Part shown: positions 9,101 to 16,418 of the stretch, piece by piece
How the letters are laid out: every line of letters begins with the position of its first letter
Numbering within the stretch: the first letter of the stretch is position 1
Program-made: the position numbers and the translations under genes
Origin: Burkholderiales bacterium
GTDB taxonomy: Bacteria; Pseudomonadota; Gammaproteobacteria; Burkholderiales; Usitatibacteraceae
Assembly (NCBI GenBank): GCA_026125445.1
Contig: JAHCLE010000008.1
Span: 1 to 42,523 of the forward strand
DNA length: 42,523 nt
Reading direction: 5' to 3'
Notes under the pieces: model-generated
Databases searched by the model: none
The model's input: only the letters and a program-made list of their open reading frames with translations
Told to the model about the DNA's origin: nothing

Positions 9101-9581
9101 GGTTCACGCTCTCGAAGAGGCGCACGTCCGCCGGGACGTAGTTGCCGGCTTCGAGGAGCACGATGTCGCCGCCCACGATCTCGCGGCTGGGGACCGTGAC
9201 CTGGTGTCCACCGCGGATCACCTGCGCGTTGGGCGCCGACATCCTCTTGAGCGCGGCAAGCGCCTGCTCCGCCTTCGATTCCTGGATCACGCCGACCACG
9301 GCGTTCAGGATCACGATCACCATGATCGCGATCGAGTCCACCCACTCGCCCAGCGCGAGCGAGATTCCCGCCGCGGCGATGAGGATGATGACGAGGTAGT
9401 TGTTGAACTGCTGCCAGAGCAGCGCCAGGAACCCGGGGCGCGGGCGCTCCGTCAGTTCGTTGGCGCCGTGCGTCTCGAGGCGGCTTTTCGCCTCCTCCGC
9501 CGAAATGCCCTTCTCGAGGTGGGACGCGAAGTCCGCGACCACCTGCTCGATGGGCTTGCCGTGCGATTCGCGATCCTGCAT
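6174..9581 (-). CDS. P2-type cation-transporting ATPase fused to a universal stress protein domain
   Basis: A 1,135-residue inner-membrane cation pump with an extra cytosolic domain. In order: N-terminal cation-ATPase domain (residues 1-70), actuator domain with TGES at 169-172, PEGLP in helix 4 near 305, phosphorylation motif DKTGT at 348-352, KGAPD at 500-504, TGDGVND at about 674-680, and the six C-terminal helices to about 930. This is the Ca2+/Mn2+-type (P2A-like) layout. From about residue 967 a UspA-like domain follows (LKVLIPVDGS...), then a last hydrophobic stretch. The USP nucleotide-binding glycines are replaced (ATARKNS, WVESST), so this domain may not bind ATP. The start at 9581 has an AGGAGGAG ribosome site. 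Residues about 478-493 are encoded by a palindromic repeat (see the repeat at 8105). Confidence 0.93.
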   Translation of the reverse strand: MQDRESHGKPIEQVVADFASHLEKGISAEEAKSRLETHGANELTERPRPGFLALLWQQFNNYLVIILIAAAGISLALGEWVDSIAIMVIVILNAVVGVIQESKAEQALAALKRMSAPNAQVIRGGHQVTVPSREIVGGDIVLLEAGNYVPADVRLFESVNLKVEEASLTGESVPVEKNAAIVLDRDIPLGDRKNTAFMGTLVTYGRGKGLVTGTGMSTQIGLIAQMLQSYEDEETPLQKKLEHLGKVLGTACLAICAIVFIYGLFRDANLSSAFSGSIVEYLESERKVIIQLFMTAVSLAIAAVPEGLPAIVTICLALGMQRMIKHHALIRKLPAVETLGCATVICSDKTGTLTQNAMSVVQVWAGGRHLRVTGEGYSPVGQFLEGDEGFDPRTDPDMVALLQGAVVCNDAKLEERSEESGKGGWQIIGDPTEGAMVVAAAKGGFRQDEVAITLPRVQEIPFDSDRKRMTTIHGNAASFLPSPSGEGSGMRGSPFVAITKGAPDMVLDLCTHILDDGRTEELTPAMRRAILDQNRSMASNALRVLGVAFRPLEAIPSEVTPETVERSLVFVGLLGMIDPPRPEVIEALKLAKGAGLKTVMVTGDYKDTAEAIARDIGLRTPRGLVLTGAEIDKLSDEELAARAEQLDVCCRVSPQHKTRIVEALKSRDHVVAMTGDGVNDAPALKRANIGVAMGITGTDVAKQTADMVLTDDNFASIVAAIEQGRIIYSNIRKFVYFLLACNVGEILIVFGAMLAGMPIPLRPVQLLWLNLVSDGAPALALGLEKGDSDIMKHPPRSPREPVINRDMALGIGVVGLVDALVILGVFYLAMERHPTSLEAAQTIAFVTLCTSELLRAFAARSEYHSVFSIGVFSNRWMVWAVGVSFLLVLAVVYVPFLQPFFDAVPPTLDDWLLMLPFFFVSPIAMELLKLYIRRRAEAREAEQFHVHTESVAVTTPAAQTPEGALAMLKVLIPVDGSRNCEAAVRHVVKQFMNNTAMEVHLVNVQKPFSRDIAHFVGAKTRHEYHHEQSVSALAPARKLLENFGVPYAVHEGVGSDRAKVITDTARRLRCDQIVMATARKNSLTRWVESSTTDRVLELTPVPVEVIAGTAMSPWERYGIPAALAAAAALILAIED
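8105..8146. repeat. Palindromic repeat copy inside the ATPase gene
   Basis: The same repeat family, with arms of the CCCTTCTCCC/GGGAGAAGGG type and the CCTCATCCCC tail, lies inside the nucleotide-binding domain of the ATPase. It is read in frame as FLPSPSGEGSGMRGS, between the segments MTTIHGNAAS and PFVAITKGAPD. In other P2 ATPases these two segments are joined by a short loop. Confidence 0.85.
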
Positions 9582-9601
9582 CTTCTTCTCCTCCTCTTTC
9601 C

Positions 9602-9640
9602 GGTACCAGGTACCGGTACCTGGTACGTGTACCTGGTACC
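9602..9640. repeat. GGTACC palindrome cluster in the ATPase 5' leader
   Basis: Five closely spaced GTAC-centred units. Bases 9603-9626 form a perfect 24-base palindrome built from GTACCAGGTACC and its reverse complement. Bases 9622-9633 form a second one (GGTACGTGTACC). The cluster ends about five bases before the ATPase ribosome-binding site on the minus strand, so in the mRNA it would form a hairpin next to the start. A short relative (GGTACC-A-GGTACC) occurs at 24245-24257. Confidence 0.8.
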
Positions 9641-9769
9641 GAGTATCGAGCGGGCGTGGGGGAAAGAAAATTCGAAGTTTTCGCGGGGCGGCATCACGGA
9701 TGCGGATGGAAAAAAACGATTCCTGATGACATGCATCAAGTAATCGGATGCTCCGGGGCCGTCGCGGCC
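9641..9769. other. Non-coding stretch, nothing recognised
   Basis: Part of the 464-base gap between the divergent ATPase and LysR genes. It includes an A-rich segment (AGAAAATTCGAAGTTTTC, a partial palindrome around 9670) that may hold the minus-strand promoter of the ATPase gene. I could not define clear -35 and -10 boxes. The rest of the gap is covered by the palindrome, promoter, riboswitch and hairpin entries. Confidence 0.4.
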
Positions 9770-9798
9770 TTGTAAGGAGGCGCGGGGCCTGATATATA
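9770..9798 (+). promoter_or_regulatory. Sigma70-like promoter for the riboswitch-lysR transcript
   Basis: TTGTAA at 9770-9775 and TATATA at 9793-9798, with an exact 17-base spacer, facing right. The predicted transcript would start near 9805. It would then form a 7-base-pair hairpin capped by GAGA (GCACGGC at 9809-9815 with GCCGTGC at 9820-9826) immediately before the riboswitch core. Confidence 0.65.
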
Positions 9799-9830
9799 GG
9801 AATCGCGTGCACGGCGAGAGCCGTGCGGCT

Positions 9831-9944
9831 CCCAAAGGGGAGTAGCTTCGGTAGCCCCGTTCGGCTACTGCGGCGCGGCCGTCAAAACGGGCTCCGGCCC
9901 CGGTCGCACCGGCATCCACAATGTGCAAGCGAGACCTTTGCCCA
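9831..9944 (+). promoter_or_regulatory. yybP-ykoY (Mn2+) riboswitch
   Basis: The two conserved edges of this aptamer are present in order and at the expected distance: CAAAGGGGAGTAGC at 9833-9846 and GCGAGACCTTTGCCC at 9929-9943. CAAAGG (9833-9838) pairs with CCTTTG (9935-9940) as the base stem. Between them are G/C-rich arms with a GTCAAAACGGGCTC segment, resembling the conserved middle part. RNAs of this family bind Mn2+ and usually switch on Mn exporters (MntP, UPF0016, TerC-like proteins, P-type ATPases). Here the RNA points right, into the LysR gene, and not into the ATPase gene, which lies on the other strand. The identification rests on remembered consensus; a covariance search would settle it. 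Confidence 0.85.
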
Positions 9945-9950
9945 TCGGGT

Positions 9951-9996
9951 GAAGGTCCGTTCAAAAGGCGGCCTTCAACCTTGCGGTGAAGGCCGC
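9951..9996 (+). promoter_or_regulatory. Possible riboswitch expression platform (mutually exclusive hairpins)
   Basis: A perfect 10-base-pair stem (GCGGCCTTCA at 9968-9977 with TGAAGGCCGC at 9987-9996) follows the aptamer. An upstream TGAAGG near 9951 can pair with the same CCTTCA, so two structures compete. No strong T-run follows, so classical intrinsic termination is doubtful; control by Rho or at translation are alternatives. The lysR ribosome site AAGGAGG lies about 40 bases downstream. Confidence 0.45.
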
Positions 9997-10045
9997 TGTG
10001 CTTCTGGAGGCATGGCGGCATGGCGTCGAGATACAAGGAGGTGCC

Positions 10046-10990
10046 ATGCAACAGACGAACATCCGCAGGTACCTGAAGCACGGGACGCTTCCGCAGCTTC
10101 GCCTCTTCGAGGCGAGCGCCCGCCTGGGCAGCTTCACCCGCGCCGCGCAGGAGCTCAACATGGCGCAGCCCACGGCCTCGGCGCAGATCAAGAAGCTCAC
10201 CGAGACGGTGGGGCTTCCGCTCTTCGAGCAGGTGGGCAAGCAGATCTACCTCACCGACGCGGGAAAGCGCCTCTACGAGGGTTGCCAGGACCTCTTCCAC
10301 GCCTTCGAGGCGATCGAGGAGTCGCTTTCCGGCATGCGCTCCGCGGACCGCGGCCGGCTGCGGCTCGCCGTGAGCACCACGGGCAAGTGCTTCATGCCCC
10401 GGCTCGTGGGCGCGTTCATCGAGCAGCACCCCGGCATCGAGGCCTCCGTGCAGGTGCACAACCGGCAGACGCTCGTGGAGCGGCTGCGCCGCAACGAGGA
10501 CGACCTCTACCTCTTCGCCGACCCGCCGGAGATCCCCGAGGTGGTGACGCAGGAGCTGCTGCCCAACCCGCTCGTGGTGCTGGCCCGCGACGACCACCCG
10601 CTCGCCCGCGAGAAGGACATCCCGTTCTCGCGGCTGGCCGAGGAGCCGCTCCTCGTGCGCGAGGAAGGCTCGGGCACACGCCGCATCATGATGCGGCTCT
10701 TCGCGGAGCGGGGCCTCGCGCCCAGGATCCGCATGGAGCTCGGCACCAACGAGGCCATCAAGGAGGCGATCCTCGCGGGCATGGGGATCACGATCATGTC
10801 GCGCTACACCTTCGGGCTGGACCCCGAATCGTCCCGCTACGTGTGCCTCGACGTGGAGGGCTTCCCGCTCGAGAACCACTGGTACCTCGCGTACCCCAGC
10901 GGAAAGAACCTCTCGGAGGTGGTGCGGCGCTTCCTCGACTTCGCGCGCGCGGAGGCGAAGGCGCTGGTGCGGCGGGGGACGATCCAGTAA
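10046..10990 (+). CDS. LysR-type transcriptional regulator
   Basis: A 314-residue LysR-family regulator. An N-terminal winged helix-turn-helix (residues about 15-75, with ASARLGSFTRAAQELNMAQ and the typical LFEQVGKQIYLTDAGKRL wing) is followed by a periplasmic-binding-protein-like effector domain. The ATG at 10046 has a perfect AAGGAGGTG site; a GTG at 9986 would add 20 residues but overlaps the leader hairpin. Its messenger would carry the Mn2+ riboswitch, an unusual arrangement. Candidate targets are the divergent ATPase gene or the aap operon downstream, but neither is shown by the sequence. The effector is unknown. Confidence 0.92.
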   Translation: MQQTNIRRYLKHGTLPQLRLFEASARLGSFTRAAQELNMAQPTASAQIKKLTETVGLPLFEQVGKQIYLTDAGKRLYEGCQDLFHAFEAIEESLSGMRSADRGRLRLAVSTTGKCFMPRLVGAFIEQHPGIEASVQVHNRQTLVERLRRNEDDLYLFADPPEIPEVVTQELLPNPLVVLARDDHPLAREKDIPFSRLAEEPLLVREEGSGTRRIMMRLFAERGLAPRIRMELGTNEAIKEAILAGMGITIMSRYTFGLDPESSRYVCLDVEGFPLENHWYLAYPSGKNLSEVVRRFLDFARAEAKALVRRGTIQ

Positions 10991-11028
10991 CCCTCACCCC
11001 CGACCCCTCTCCCCAGGGAGAGGGGAGA
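10991..11028. repeat. Palindromic repeat copy after lysR
   Basis: CCCCTCTCCC (11004-11013) and GGGAGAGGGG (11016-11025) with the CCCTCACCCC tail at 10991. It starts directly after the lysR stop codon and precedes the aap operon, where it may separate the two transcripts. Confidence 0.85.
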
Positions 11029-11089
11029 AAACGGCTCCACTTGGTGTAAATTGGGCGACCGCACAAACAAACACCATGAGGAGAAAACC

Positions 11090-12118
11090 ATGAAACGCAC
11101 CCCGATCGCGCTGGCCGGCCTCGCCGCCGCCGCGCTCATCGCCGCTGCCCCCGCCCACGCCGGCAAGACGCTCGACGCCATCAAGGCGAGAGGCCAGCTC
11201 GTGTGCGGCGTGCACACGGGTCTCGCCGGTTTCTCGGCGGCCGACGCCCAGGGCAACTGGAGCGGACTCGACGTGGACGTGTGCAAGGCCATCGCCGCCG
11301 CCGTGCTGGGAGACGCCGGCAAGGTGAAGTACGTTCCCCTCACCGCCCAGCAGCGCTTCACCGCCCTGCAGTCCGGCGAGATCGACATCCTGTCGCGCAA
11401 CACCACCTGGACGCTCTCGCGCGACGCCTCGCTCGGGGTGAACTTCGTCGCCACGACCTACTACGACGGCCAGGGCTTCATGGTGCCGGTCAAGTCCAAG
11501 ATCAAGAGCGCCAAGCAGCTCAAGGGCGCGACCGTCTGCGTGCAGTCCGGCACGACGACGGAGAAGAACATGACCGACTTCTCGCGCGCCAACAACCTGA
11601 ACCTCAAGCCCGTCGTGTTCGAGAAGATCGAGGCCGCCACCGGCGCCTACTTCTCCGGGCGCTGCGCCGCGTTCACCACGGACGCCTCGGGGCTCGCCTC
11701 GGTGCGCAACAAGGAAGCCAAGAACCCGGCCGACCACCTGATCCTGCCGGAGCTCATCTCCAAGGAGCCCCTCGCCCCGGCCGTTCGCCGCGGCGACGAC
11801 GAGTTCTTCGCCATCGCCAAGTGGGTCATCTACGGCCTGGTCGAAAGCGAGGAGTACGGCCTCACCCAGGCCAACGTCGACAAGATGACGGCCGAGAGCC
11901 AGGACCCGGTCGTGATGCGCCTCACGGGCAAGAGCGAGGACATGGGCAAGCACCTGGGCCTGGAGCGCGACTGGCTGGTGAAGGCCCTCAAGGCCGTCGG
12001 CAACTACGGCGAGATCTTCGAAAGGAACGTCGGTCCCAAGACGGCCCTGGCCCTGCCCCGCGGCGCGAACGCGCAGTGGAACAAGGGTGGCCTGATGTAC
12101 GCCCCGCCGGTCCGGTAA
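11090..12118 (+). CDS. aapJ: General L-amino-acid ABC transporter, periplasmic binding protein
   Basis: A 342-residue periplasmic solute-binding protein of the AapJ group, which delivers a broad range of L-amino acids to the AapQM permease. A Sec signal peptide is clear (residues 1-24, ending AHA). The mature part begins KTLDAIKARGQLVCGVHTG, the usual start of this family, and the length matches AapJ. A GAGGAG ribosome site precedes the ATG at 11090. It is the first gene of a four-gene operon; aapQ begins 16 bases after its stop. Confidence 0.92.
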   Translation: MKRTPIALAGLAAAALIAAAPAHAGKTLDAIKARGQLVCGVHTGLAGFSAADAQGNWSGLDVDVCKAIAAAVLGDAGKVKYVPLTAQQRFTALQSGEIDILSRNTTWTLSRDASLGVNFVATTYYDGQGFMVPVKSKIKSAKQLKGATVCVQSGTTTEKNMTDFSRANNLNLKPVVFEKIEAATGAYFSGRCAAFTTDASGLASVRNKEAKNPADHLILPELISKEPLAPAVRRGDDEFFAIAKWVIYGLVESEEYGLTQANVDKMTAESQDPVVMRLTGKSEDMGKHLGLERDWLVKALKAVGNYGEIFERNVGPKTALALPRGANAQWNKGGLMYAPPVR

Positions 12119-12134
12119 CACCGCAGCACCTCCG

Positions 12135-13313
12135 ATGACGGGGCGCCCGCCTCCGCGGCGCAGGGGCTGGTCGTGGCGTAGCCAGGCATTTCGCGGGCTC
12201 GTCTACCAGGTCCTCGCCGCGGCCGTCATCGGCCTCGCGCTGTGGTTCCTCGCGCACAACACCGTGGAGAACATGCGGGCGCGGGGGATCCAGAGCGGAT
12301 TCGGATTCCTGCTGCAGCCCGCCGGCTTCGACATCGGCGAAAGCGTCATTCCCTACGACGCCCTCGAGCAGAACTGGAAGGCGTTCCTCGTCGGGGTCCT
12401 GAACACGCTGCGGGTCGCCGTCGTCGGCATCGTGATGGCCACGCTGCTCGGCACGCTCCTGGGCATCGGGCGCTTCTCGCGCAATGCCATCGTGCGCGGG
12501 CTCTGCTACGGCTACGTGGAGCTCTTCCGCAACATCCCGGTGCTGCTGCAGCTGCTGGTCTGGTACCTCTTCTTCACCGACGTCCTGCCGCCGATCTCGG
12601 AGCCGCTCTCCGTGGGCGGCGCCTTCTTCCTGAGCAAGGCGGGATTCTCCTTCCCGGTGCCGGTGTGGGGCCTGGGGCAGGCGCTCGCGGCGGCCGGCGC
12701 GGCACTCTGCGTGCCCATTGCGTGGGCGTACCGGCGCTGGGCCATCCGCCAGTTCGAGCTCACGGCCAAGGCGCGCAGCACCTTCTGGGCGCCGATCGCG
12801 ATCGTCATCGCGGGCTCCTTCGCGGGCTGGATCGCGGGAGGGGCACCCACGGCGTGGAACTACCCCGTGGCGGGCGCCTTCACGATGGAAGGCGGCGCGT
12901 CGGCAACCCCCGAGTTCCTCGGCGTGCTGCTGGGACTCGTCCTCTACACCGCGGCCTTCATCGCCGAGGTGGTGCGCGCGGGAATCGCCTCGGTCGCGCA
13001 CGGGCAGGTGGAAGCGGCCGGAAGCCTCGGGCTATCGCGCGGGCAGACGATGCGGCTGGTGATCCTGCCGCAGGCGCTTCGCGTGATCATCCCGCCGATG
13101 ACGAGCCAGTACCTCAACCTCACCAAGAACTCGTCGCTCGCGGTGGCCATCGGCTATCCCGACGTCGTCTCGATCGCCACCACCGCGCTCAACAACACCG
13201 GACGTGCGGTGGAGTGCATCGCGATCATCATGCTCGTCTACCTGATCACCTCATTGTCGACGGCGGGATTCATGAACTGGTACAACGCCCGCGCGGCGAT
13301 CAAGGAGCGCTGA
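12135..13313 (+). CDS. aapQ: General L-amino-acid ABC transporter, permease 1
   Basis: A 392-residue inner-membrane permease of the His/Glu/Gln/Arg/Opine family. It has a hydrophobic N-terminal segment, a long periplasmic insertion between the early helices that is characteristic of AapQ, and the EAA loop near the C-terminus ([20 protein letters not shown]). It pairs with AapM to form the channel. The start codon lies 16 bases after aapJ, and the stop is immediately followed by the GTG start of aapM, in keeping with coupled translation of two subunits needed in equal amounts. Confidence 0.92.
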   Translation: MTGRPPPRRRGWSWRSQAFRGLVYQVLAAAVIGLALWFLAHNTVENMRARGIQSGFGFLLQPAGFDIGESVIPYDALEQNWKAFLVGVLNTLRVAVVGIVMATLLGTLLGIGRFSRNAIVRGLCYGYVELFRNIPVLLQLLVWYLFFTDVLPPISEPLSVGGAFFLSKAGFSFPVPVWGLGQALAAAGAALCVPIAWAYRRWAIRQFELTAKARSTFWAPIAIVIAGSFAGWIAGGAPTAWNYPVAGAFTMEGGASATPEFLGVLLGLVLYTAAFIAEVVRAGIASVAHGQVEAAGSLGLSRGQTMRLVILPQALRVIIPPMTSQYLNLTKNSSLAVAIGYPDVVSIATTALNNTGRAVECIAIIMLVYLITSLSTAGFMNWYNARAAIKER

Positions 13314-13315
13314 GG

Positions 13316-14419
13316 GTGGCAAGCGTCTTCCAGCCCATCCCGCCGCGCCCGGCCCCCGTGCGCACCACGGGCTACGTGGCGTGGGCGCGCGCCAACCTCT
13401 TCGGCGATTGGAGGAGCACGACCACCACGATCGTGCTGGCGCTCGTCGCGCTGTGGCTGCTGCCCGGCATGGCTCAGTGGGCCATCTTCCAGGCGGTCTT
13501 CCACCCAAGCCTGGAGAGCTGCCAGGCCGCGCGCGGCACGGGTGCCTGCTGGGCCGTGGTCGCGGAGAAGTACCGCTACATCATCCTGGGCCGCTATCCC
13601 TACGACGAGCAGTGGCGCCCCGTAGTAGCGACTCTCCTGTTGATGGGGCTCCTCGGCGTGAGCTGCACGCGGCGGTTCTGGCGGCCCTGGCTCGTGCCCC
13701 TGTGGATCGCGGTGCTCGCGGGCTACTTCGTCCTCATGGCCGGCGGGGTGCTGGGGCTCAGCAAGGTGACCACGGACCTGTGGGGCGGGCTTCCGCTCAC
13801 CATCATGCTGGCGACGCTGGGCATCGTGCTCGCCTTCCCGCTGGCGGTGCTGGTGGCGCTGGGCCGGCGCTCGAAGCTGCCCGCCATCCGCACGATGTGC
13901 ATCGTGTACGTGGAGCTGGTGCGCGGGGTGCCGCTCATCTCCGTGCTCTTCATGGCCTCCTTCCTATTCCCGCTCTTCATGCCGGTGGGGAAATCCCCCG
14001 ACGTGCTGCTGCGCGTGCTGGTGGGGATCACGCTCTTCGCGGCCGCCTACCTCGCGGAGTCCGTCCGCGGCGGGCTGCAGGCGGTGCCCAAGGGGCAAGT
14101 GGAGGCCGCGGCCACCCTCGGGCTCACCTACTGGCAGACGCAGAGGAAGATCGTGCTGCCGCAGGCGCTCGCGATGGTGGTGCCCGCGGTGATGAACAAC
14201 TTCATCGCCATCTTCAAGGACACCTCGCTCGTGACCATCGTGAGCCTGTACGAGCTTACCGGATCGCTCGGGCTCGCCCTCAACGCCGATGCCGACTGGC
14301 GGCCCTACAAGCTCGAGGGCTACTTCTTCATCGCCGCCATCTACTTCGCCTTCTGCTTCGCGATGTCCCGCTACAGCCTGTGGATCGAGAAACAGGTGAG
14401 CGTCTCCCGCACCCGGTAG
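13316..14419 (+). CDS. aapM: General L-amino-acid ABC transporter, permease 2
   Basis: A 367-residue permease, partner of AapQ. Multiple membrane helices and an EAA loop ([20 protein letters not shown]) are visible. The frame is open far upstream inside aapQ, but no ATG fits; the GTG at 13316, two bases after the aapQ stop, is the only sensible start and gives a length close to the family's. The N-terminus is Pro-rich and cytoplasmic, as in other AapM proteins. Its stop is eight bases before the ATG of aapP. Confidence 0.9.
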   Translation: MASVFQPIPPRPAPVRTTGYVAWARANLFGDWRSTTTTIVLALVALWLLPGMAQWAIFQAVFHPSLESCQAARGTGACWAVVAEKYRYIILGRYPYDEQWRPVVATLLLMGLLGVSCTRRFWRPWLVPLWIAVLAGYFVLMAGGVLGLSKVTTDLWGGLPLTIMLATLGIVLAFPLAVLVALGRRSKLPAIRTMCIVYVELVRGVPLISVLFMASFLFPLFMPVGKSPDVLLRVLVGITLFAAAYLAESVRGGLQAVPKGQVEAAATLGLTYWQTQRKIVLPQALAMVVPAVMNNFIAIFKDTSLVTIVSLYELTGSLGLALNADADWRPYKLEGYFFIAAIYFAFCFAMSRYSLWIEKQVSVSRTR

Positions 14420-14427
14420 GAAACTCC

Positions 14428-15171
14428 ATGAGCGAGCCCATCATCAAGTTCGAGAAGGTGAACAAGTGGTACGGGGACGACTTCCACGTGCTGCGCGACA
14501 TCGACCTGGAGGTGGCGCCCGGAGAGCGGATCGTCATCTGCGGCCCCTCGGGATCCGGCAAGTCCACGCTCATCCGCTGCATCAACCGCCTGGAGGAGCA
14601 CCAGGAGGGCCGCATCTTCGTCACCGGCACCGAGCTCACCGACGACGTGAAGGCCGTGGAGCGCGTGCGCCGCGAGGTGGGCATGGTGTTCCAGCAGTTC
14701 AACCTGTTCCCGCACCTCACCGTGCTCGAGAACCTGACGCTCGCGCCCATGTGGGTAGGCAAGACCCCGAAGGCCAAGGCCGAGGAGATCGCGATGCGCC
14801 AGCTCGAGCGCGTGCGCATCGCCGAGCAGGCGCGCAAGTACCCGCTCCAGCTCTCCGGCGGCCAGCAGCAGCGCGTGGCGATCGCGCGCGCGCTGTGCCT
14901 GAAGCCCAAGATCATGCTCTTCGACGAACCCACCTCCGCGCTCGACCCCGAGATGATCAAGGAAGTGCTCGAGGTGATGATCGAGCTCGCGGGCCAGGGC
15001 ATGACGATGATCTGCGTCACCCACGAGATGGGCTTCGCCAAGGCCGTGGCCAACCGCGTGATCTTCATGGACCAGGGCCAGATCGTGGAGCAGGCCCCGC
15101 CGGAGGAGTTCTTCAGCCGCCCGAAGAGCGAGCGGACGAAGGATTTCCTGTCGAAGATCTTGGGGCACTGA
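14428..15171 (+). CDS. aapP: General L-amino-acid ABC transporter, ATP-binding subunit
   Basis: A 247-residue ABC ATPase that powers AapQM. Walker A GPSGSGKS at residues 39-46, Q-loop near QQFNLFP, signature LSGGQ at 142-146, Walker B IMLFDE at 162-167 and the H-loop His in VTHEMGF are all intact. It is closest to the polar-amino-acid (GlnQ/AapP) subfamily. It is the last gene of the operon and is followed by two palindromic repeats in opposite orientation. Confidence 0.92.
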   Translation: MSEPIIKFEKVNKWYGDDFHVLRDIDLEVAPGERIVICGPSGSGKSTLIRCINRLEEHQEGRIFVTGTELTDDVKAVERVRREVGMVFQQFNLFPHLTVLENLTLAPMWVGKTPKAKAEEIAMRQLERVRIAEQARKYPLQLSGGQQQRVAIARALCLKPKIMLFDEPTSALDPEMIKEVLEVMIELAGQGMTMICVTHEMGFAKAVANRVIFMDQGQIVEQAPPEEFFSRPKSERTKDFLSKILGH

Positions 15172-15177
15172 AACCTA

Positions 15178-15259
15178 CCCTCACCCCCGGCCCCTCTCCC
15201 AAGGGAGAGGGGAGCAGAAATCTCCCTTCTCCCTTGGGAGAAGGGTGGGGGATGAGGGT
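15178..15259. repeat. Pair of inverted palindromic repeats after aapP
   Basis: Two copies face each other: one with arms CCCCTCTCCC/GGGAGAGGGG at 15191-15212 and one with CCCTTCTCCC/GGGAGAAGGG at 15224-15245. The CCCTCACCCC tail is on the outer left side and its complement on the outer right. Head-to-head pairing of this kind is typical of REP doublets. The pair separates the aap operon from a small convergent ORF. Confidence 0.85.
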
Positions 15260-15260
15260 T

Positions 15261-15494
15261 CTACTCGCTCGCCTTCTTTCGACCGCTCCGGACGGCTCCC
15301 GCCCCCGCCGGCACTCCGACCAGGATGAACCCGCCCCCATCGACGGGCTCCCTGGTCACGAGCCATTCGGGCTCCGCTTCAGGTCGCGGCTCTGCCTCGC
15401 GTTCGACGGCGATGCCTTGCACGTGGGGGATGGCCCAGTTCCTGGGCGAGTACGGGCGGACCAGTTCCCTGGTCTTCCACTTGGTGGCTGACAT
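15261..15494 (-). CDS. Small hypothetical protein (77 aa)
   Basis: I do not recognise this protein. It would begin MSATKWKTRELVRPYSPRNW and be soluble, with a central acidic stretch and a basic tail (SGRKKASE). An AAGGA/GGAG site precedes the ATG at 15494. It lies alone between two palindromic repeats, convergent with aapP. The composition looks protein-like rather than like an antisense shadow, but no domain supports it, so it may not be a real gene. Confidence 0.45.
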   Translation of the reverse strand: MSATKWKTRELVRPYSPRNWAIPHVQGIAVEREAEPRPEAEPEWLVTREPVDGGGFILVGVPAGAGAVRSGRKKASE

Positions 15495-15610
15495 GTCCTT
15501 CTCCACCCCGGCGGATTCACGAGCCGAGAGGAGGGCCCCGCCGGGGTCGGGACGTTCTCGGTTTAGCAGTACTTGATGAGTCGCCCTGCAAGCTGAGTCA
15601 AATCGGCGAC

Positions 15611-15666
15611 GGGGCCTGCGCCCCACGAATCACATCCTACGCCCGCGATGGCTCAATGCGTGAGCC
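15611..15666. other. Two short hairpins in a gene-free gap
   Basis: GGGGC-CTGC-GCCCC at 15611-15624 and GGCTCA-ATGCG-TGAGCC at 15650-15666 are perfect small inverted repeats just left of another palindromic repeat. They might end transcription of neighbouring genes. Nothing else is recognised between 15495 and 15672. Confidence 0.4.
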
Positions 15667-15672
15667 ACGCTC

Positions 15673-15712
15673 TTCTCCCCTCTCCCTTGGGAGAGGGGCC
15701 GGGGGTGAGGGT
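15673..15712. repeat. Palindromic repeat copy before the UDG-like gene
   Basis: CCCCTCTCCC (15677-15686) and GGGAGAGGGG (15689-15698), with the tail on the right side (GGGGGTGAGGGT). This orientation is opposite to copy 1. It ends 22 bases before the next start codon, so it would lie in that gene's leader. Confidence 0.85.
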
Positions 15713-15734
15713 ACTCATACGCGATAATGCCCCG

Positions 15735-16418
15735 ATGCCTTCCCACTCGCCCGTCGACCGCTTCATCTCCGAGCTCCAGGCCTTCTCCCGCCCGCGCATA
15801 TTCAATCCCTGGGCCGACTTCGACCGCGCCAACGACTTCGGGCCCCAGGCGCCGGCCATCCGCCGCGACCAGCTTCGCCGCTACCTTTCCGAGCGGATCG
15901 GCCGCGCGCGGTTGCTTCTCGTGGCGGAGGCGGCCGGCTACCAGGGCGCCAAGTTCAGTGGCATCGCGATGACGAGCGAGCGGCAGCTCGTCGCATCGCC
16001 CTCGCTGCTCGACAGCGTCTACTTCGACGGTCCCAAGAGGCGTACCAGCCGCGAGTCGGTGCGCGCCGGAGGCTTCACGGAGCCCACCGCCACCATCGTG
16101 TGGGGAAAGATGCTGGAGGCGGGGCTCGAGGGGCGCGAGTGGGTCAACTGGAACACCTTCGCTTGGCACCCGCGCGGTGCGACGCCACTATCCAACCGCA
16201 CACCCACGCCCGACGAGTTCTCCGCGGGACAGCCGGCGCTGAAGTCCTTCTTGGCGCTCTTCCCGAAGGTTCCCGTCGTCGCGGTGGGCGAGAAGGCGAG
16301 GGCCACGTTGGAAGAGCTGGGCGTGGCCGTCGTCGCAGCCGTCCGCCACCCGGCCAACGGAGGCGCGACGAAGTTCAGGGAGGGGATCGAGAAGGTGCTG
16401 GAGCGGGTGGACCGCTAG
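15735..16418 (+). CDS. Uracil-DNA-glycosylase-like protein
   Basis: A 227-residue protein of the uracil-DNA glycosylase superfamily. The N-terminal active-site region reads LLLVAEAAGYQGAKFSGIAM, comparable to the GExPG...G.PF motif of family 4/5 enzymes, and the C-terminal HP..G loop is present as VRHPANGG. The catalytic polar residue normally following the first motif is not obvious, so base-excision activity is uncertain. The ATG at 15735 follows a palindromic repeat closely; an in-frame GTG or ATG further upstream would run through that repeat. The stop overlaps the stop of the convergent monooxygenase gene by four bases (CTAG). Confidence 0.75.
   Translation: MPSHSPVDRFISELQAFSRPRIFNPWADFDRANDFGPQAPAIRRDQLRRYLSERIGRARLLLVAEAAGYQGAKFSGIAMTSERQLVASPSLLDSVYFDGPKRRTSRESVRAGGFTEPTATIVWGKMLEAGLEGREWVNWNTFAWHPRGATPLSNRTPTPDEFSAGQPALKSFLALFPKVPVVAVGEKARATLEELGVAVVAAVRHPANGGATKFREGIEKVLERVDR

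Noticed and set aside
9602-9640. The GGTACC units as a CRISPR array
   Set aside because: The units are only 6-12 bases long with no regular unique spacers.
9831-9944. The riboswitch as regulator of the P-type ATPase mRNA
   Set aside because: The conserved motifs are on the plus strand while the ATPase is transcribed from the minus strand, so the RNA cannot be part of its messenger. Any control would be indirect.
12242-13315. An upstream extension of aapM through the aapQ gene
   Set aside because: The frame is open but its translation is low-complexity; the conserved AapM sequence begins only at the GTG at 13316.
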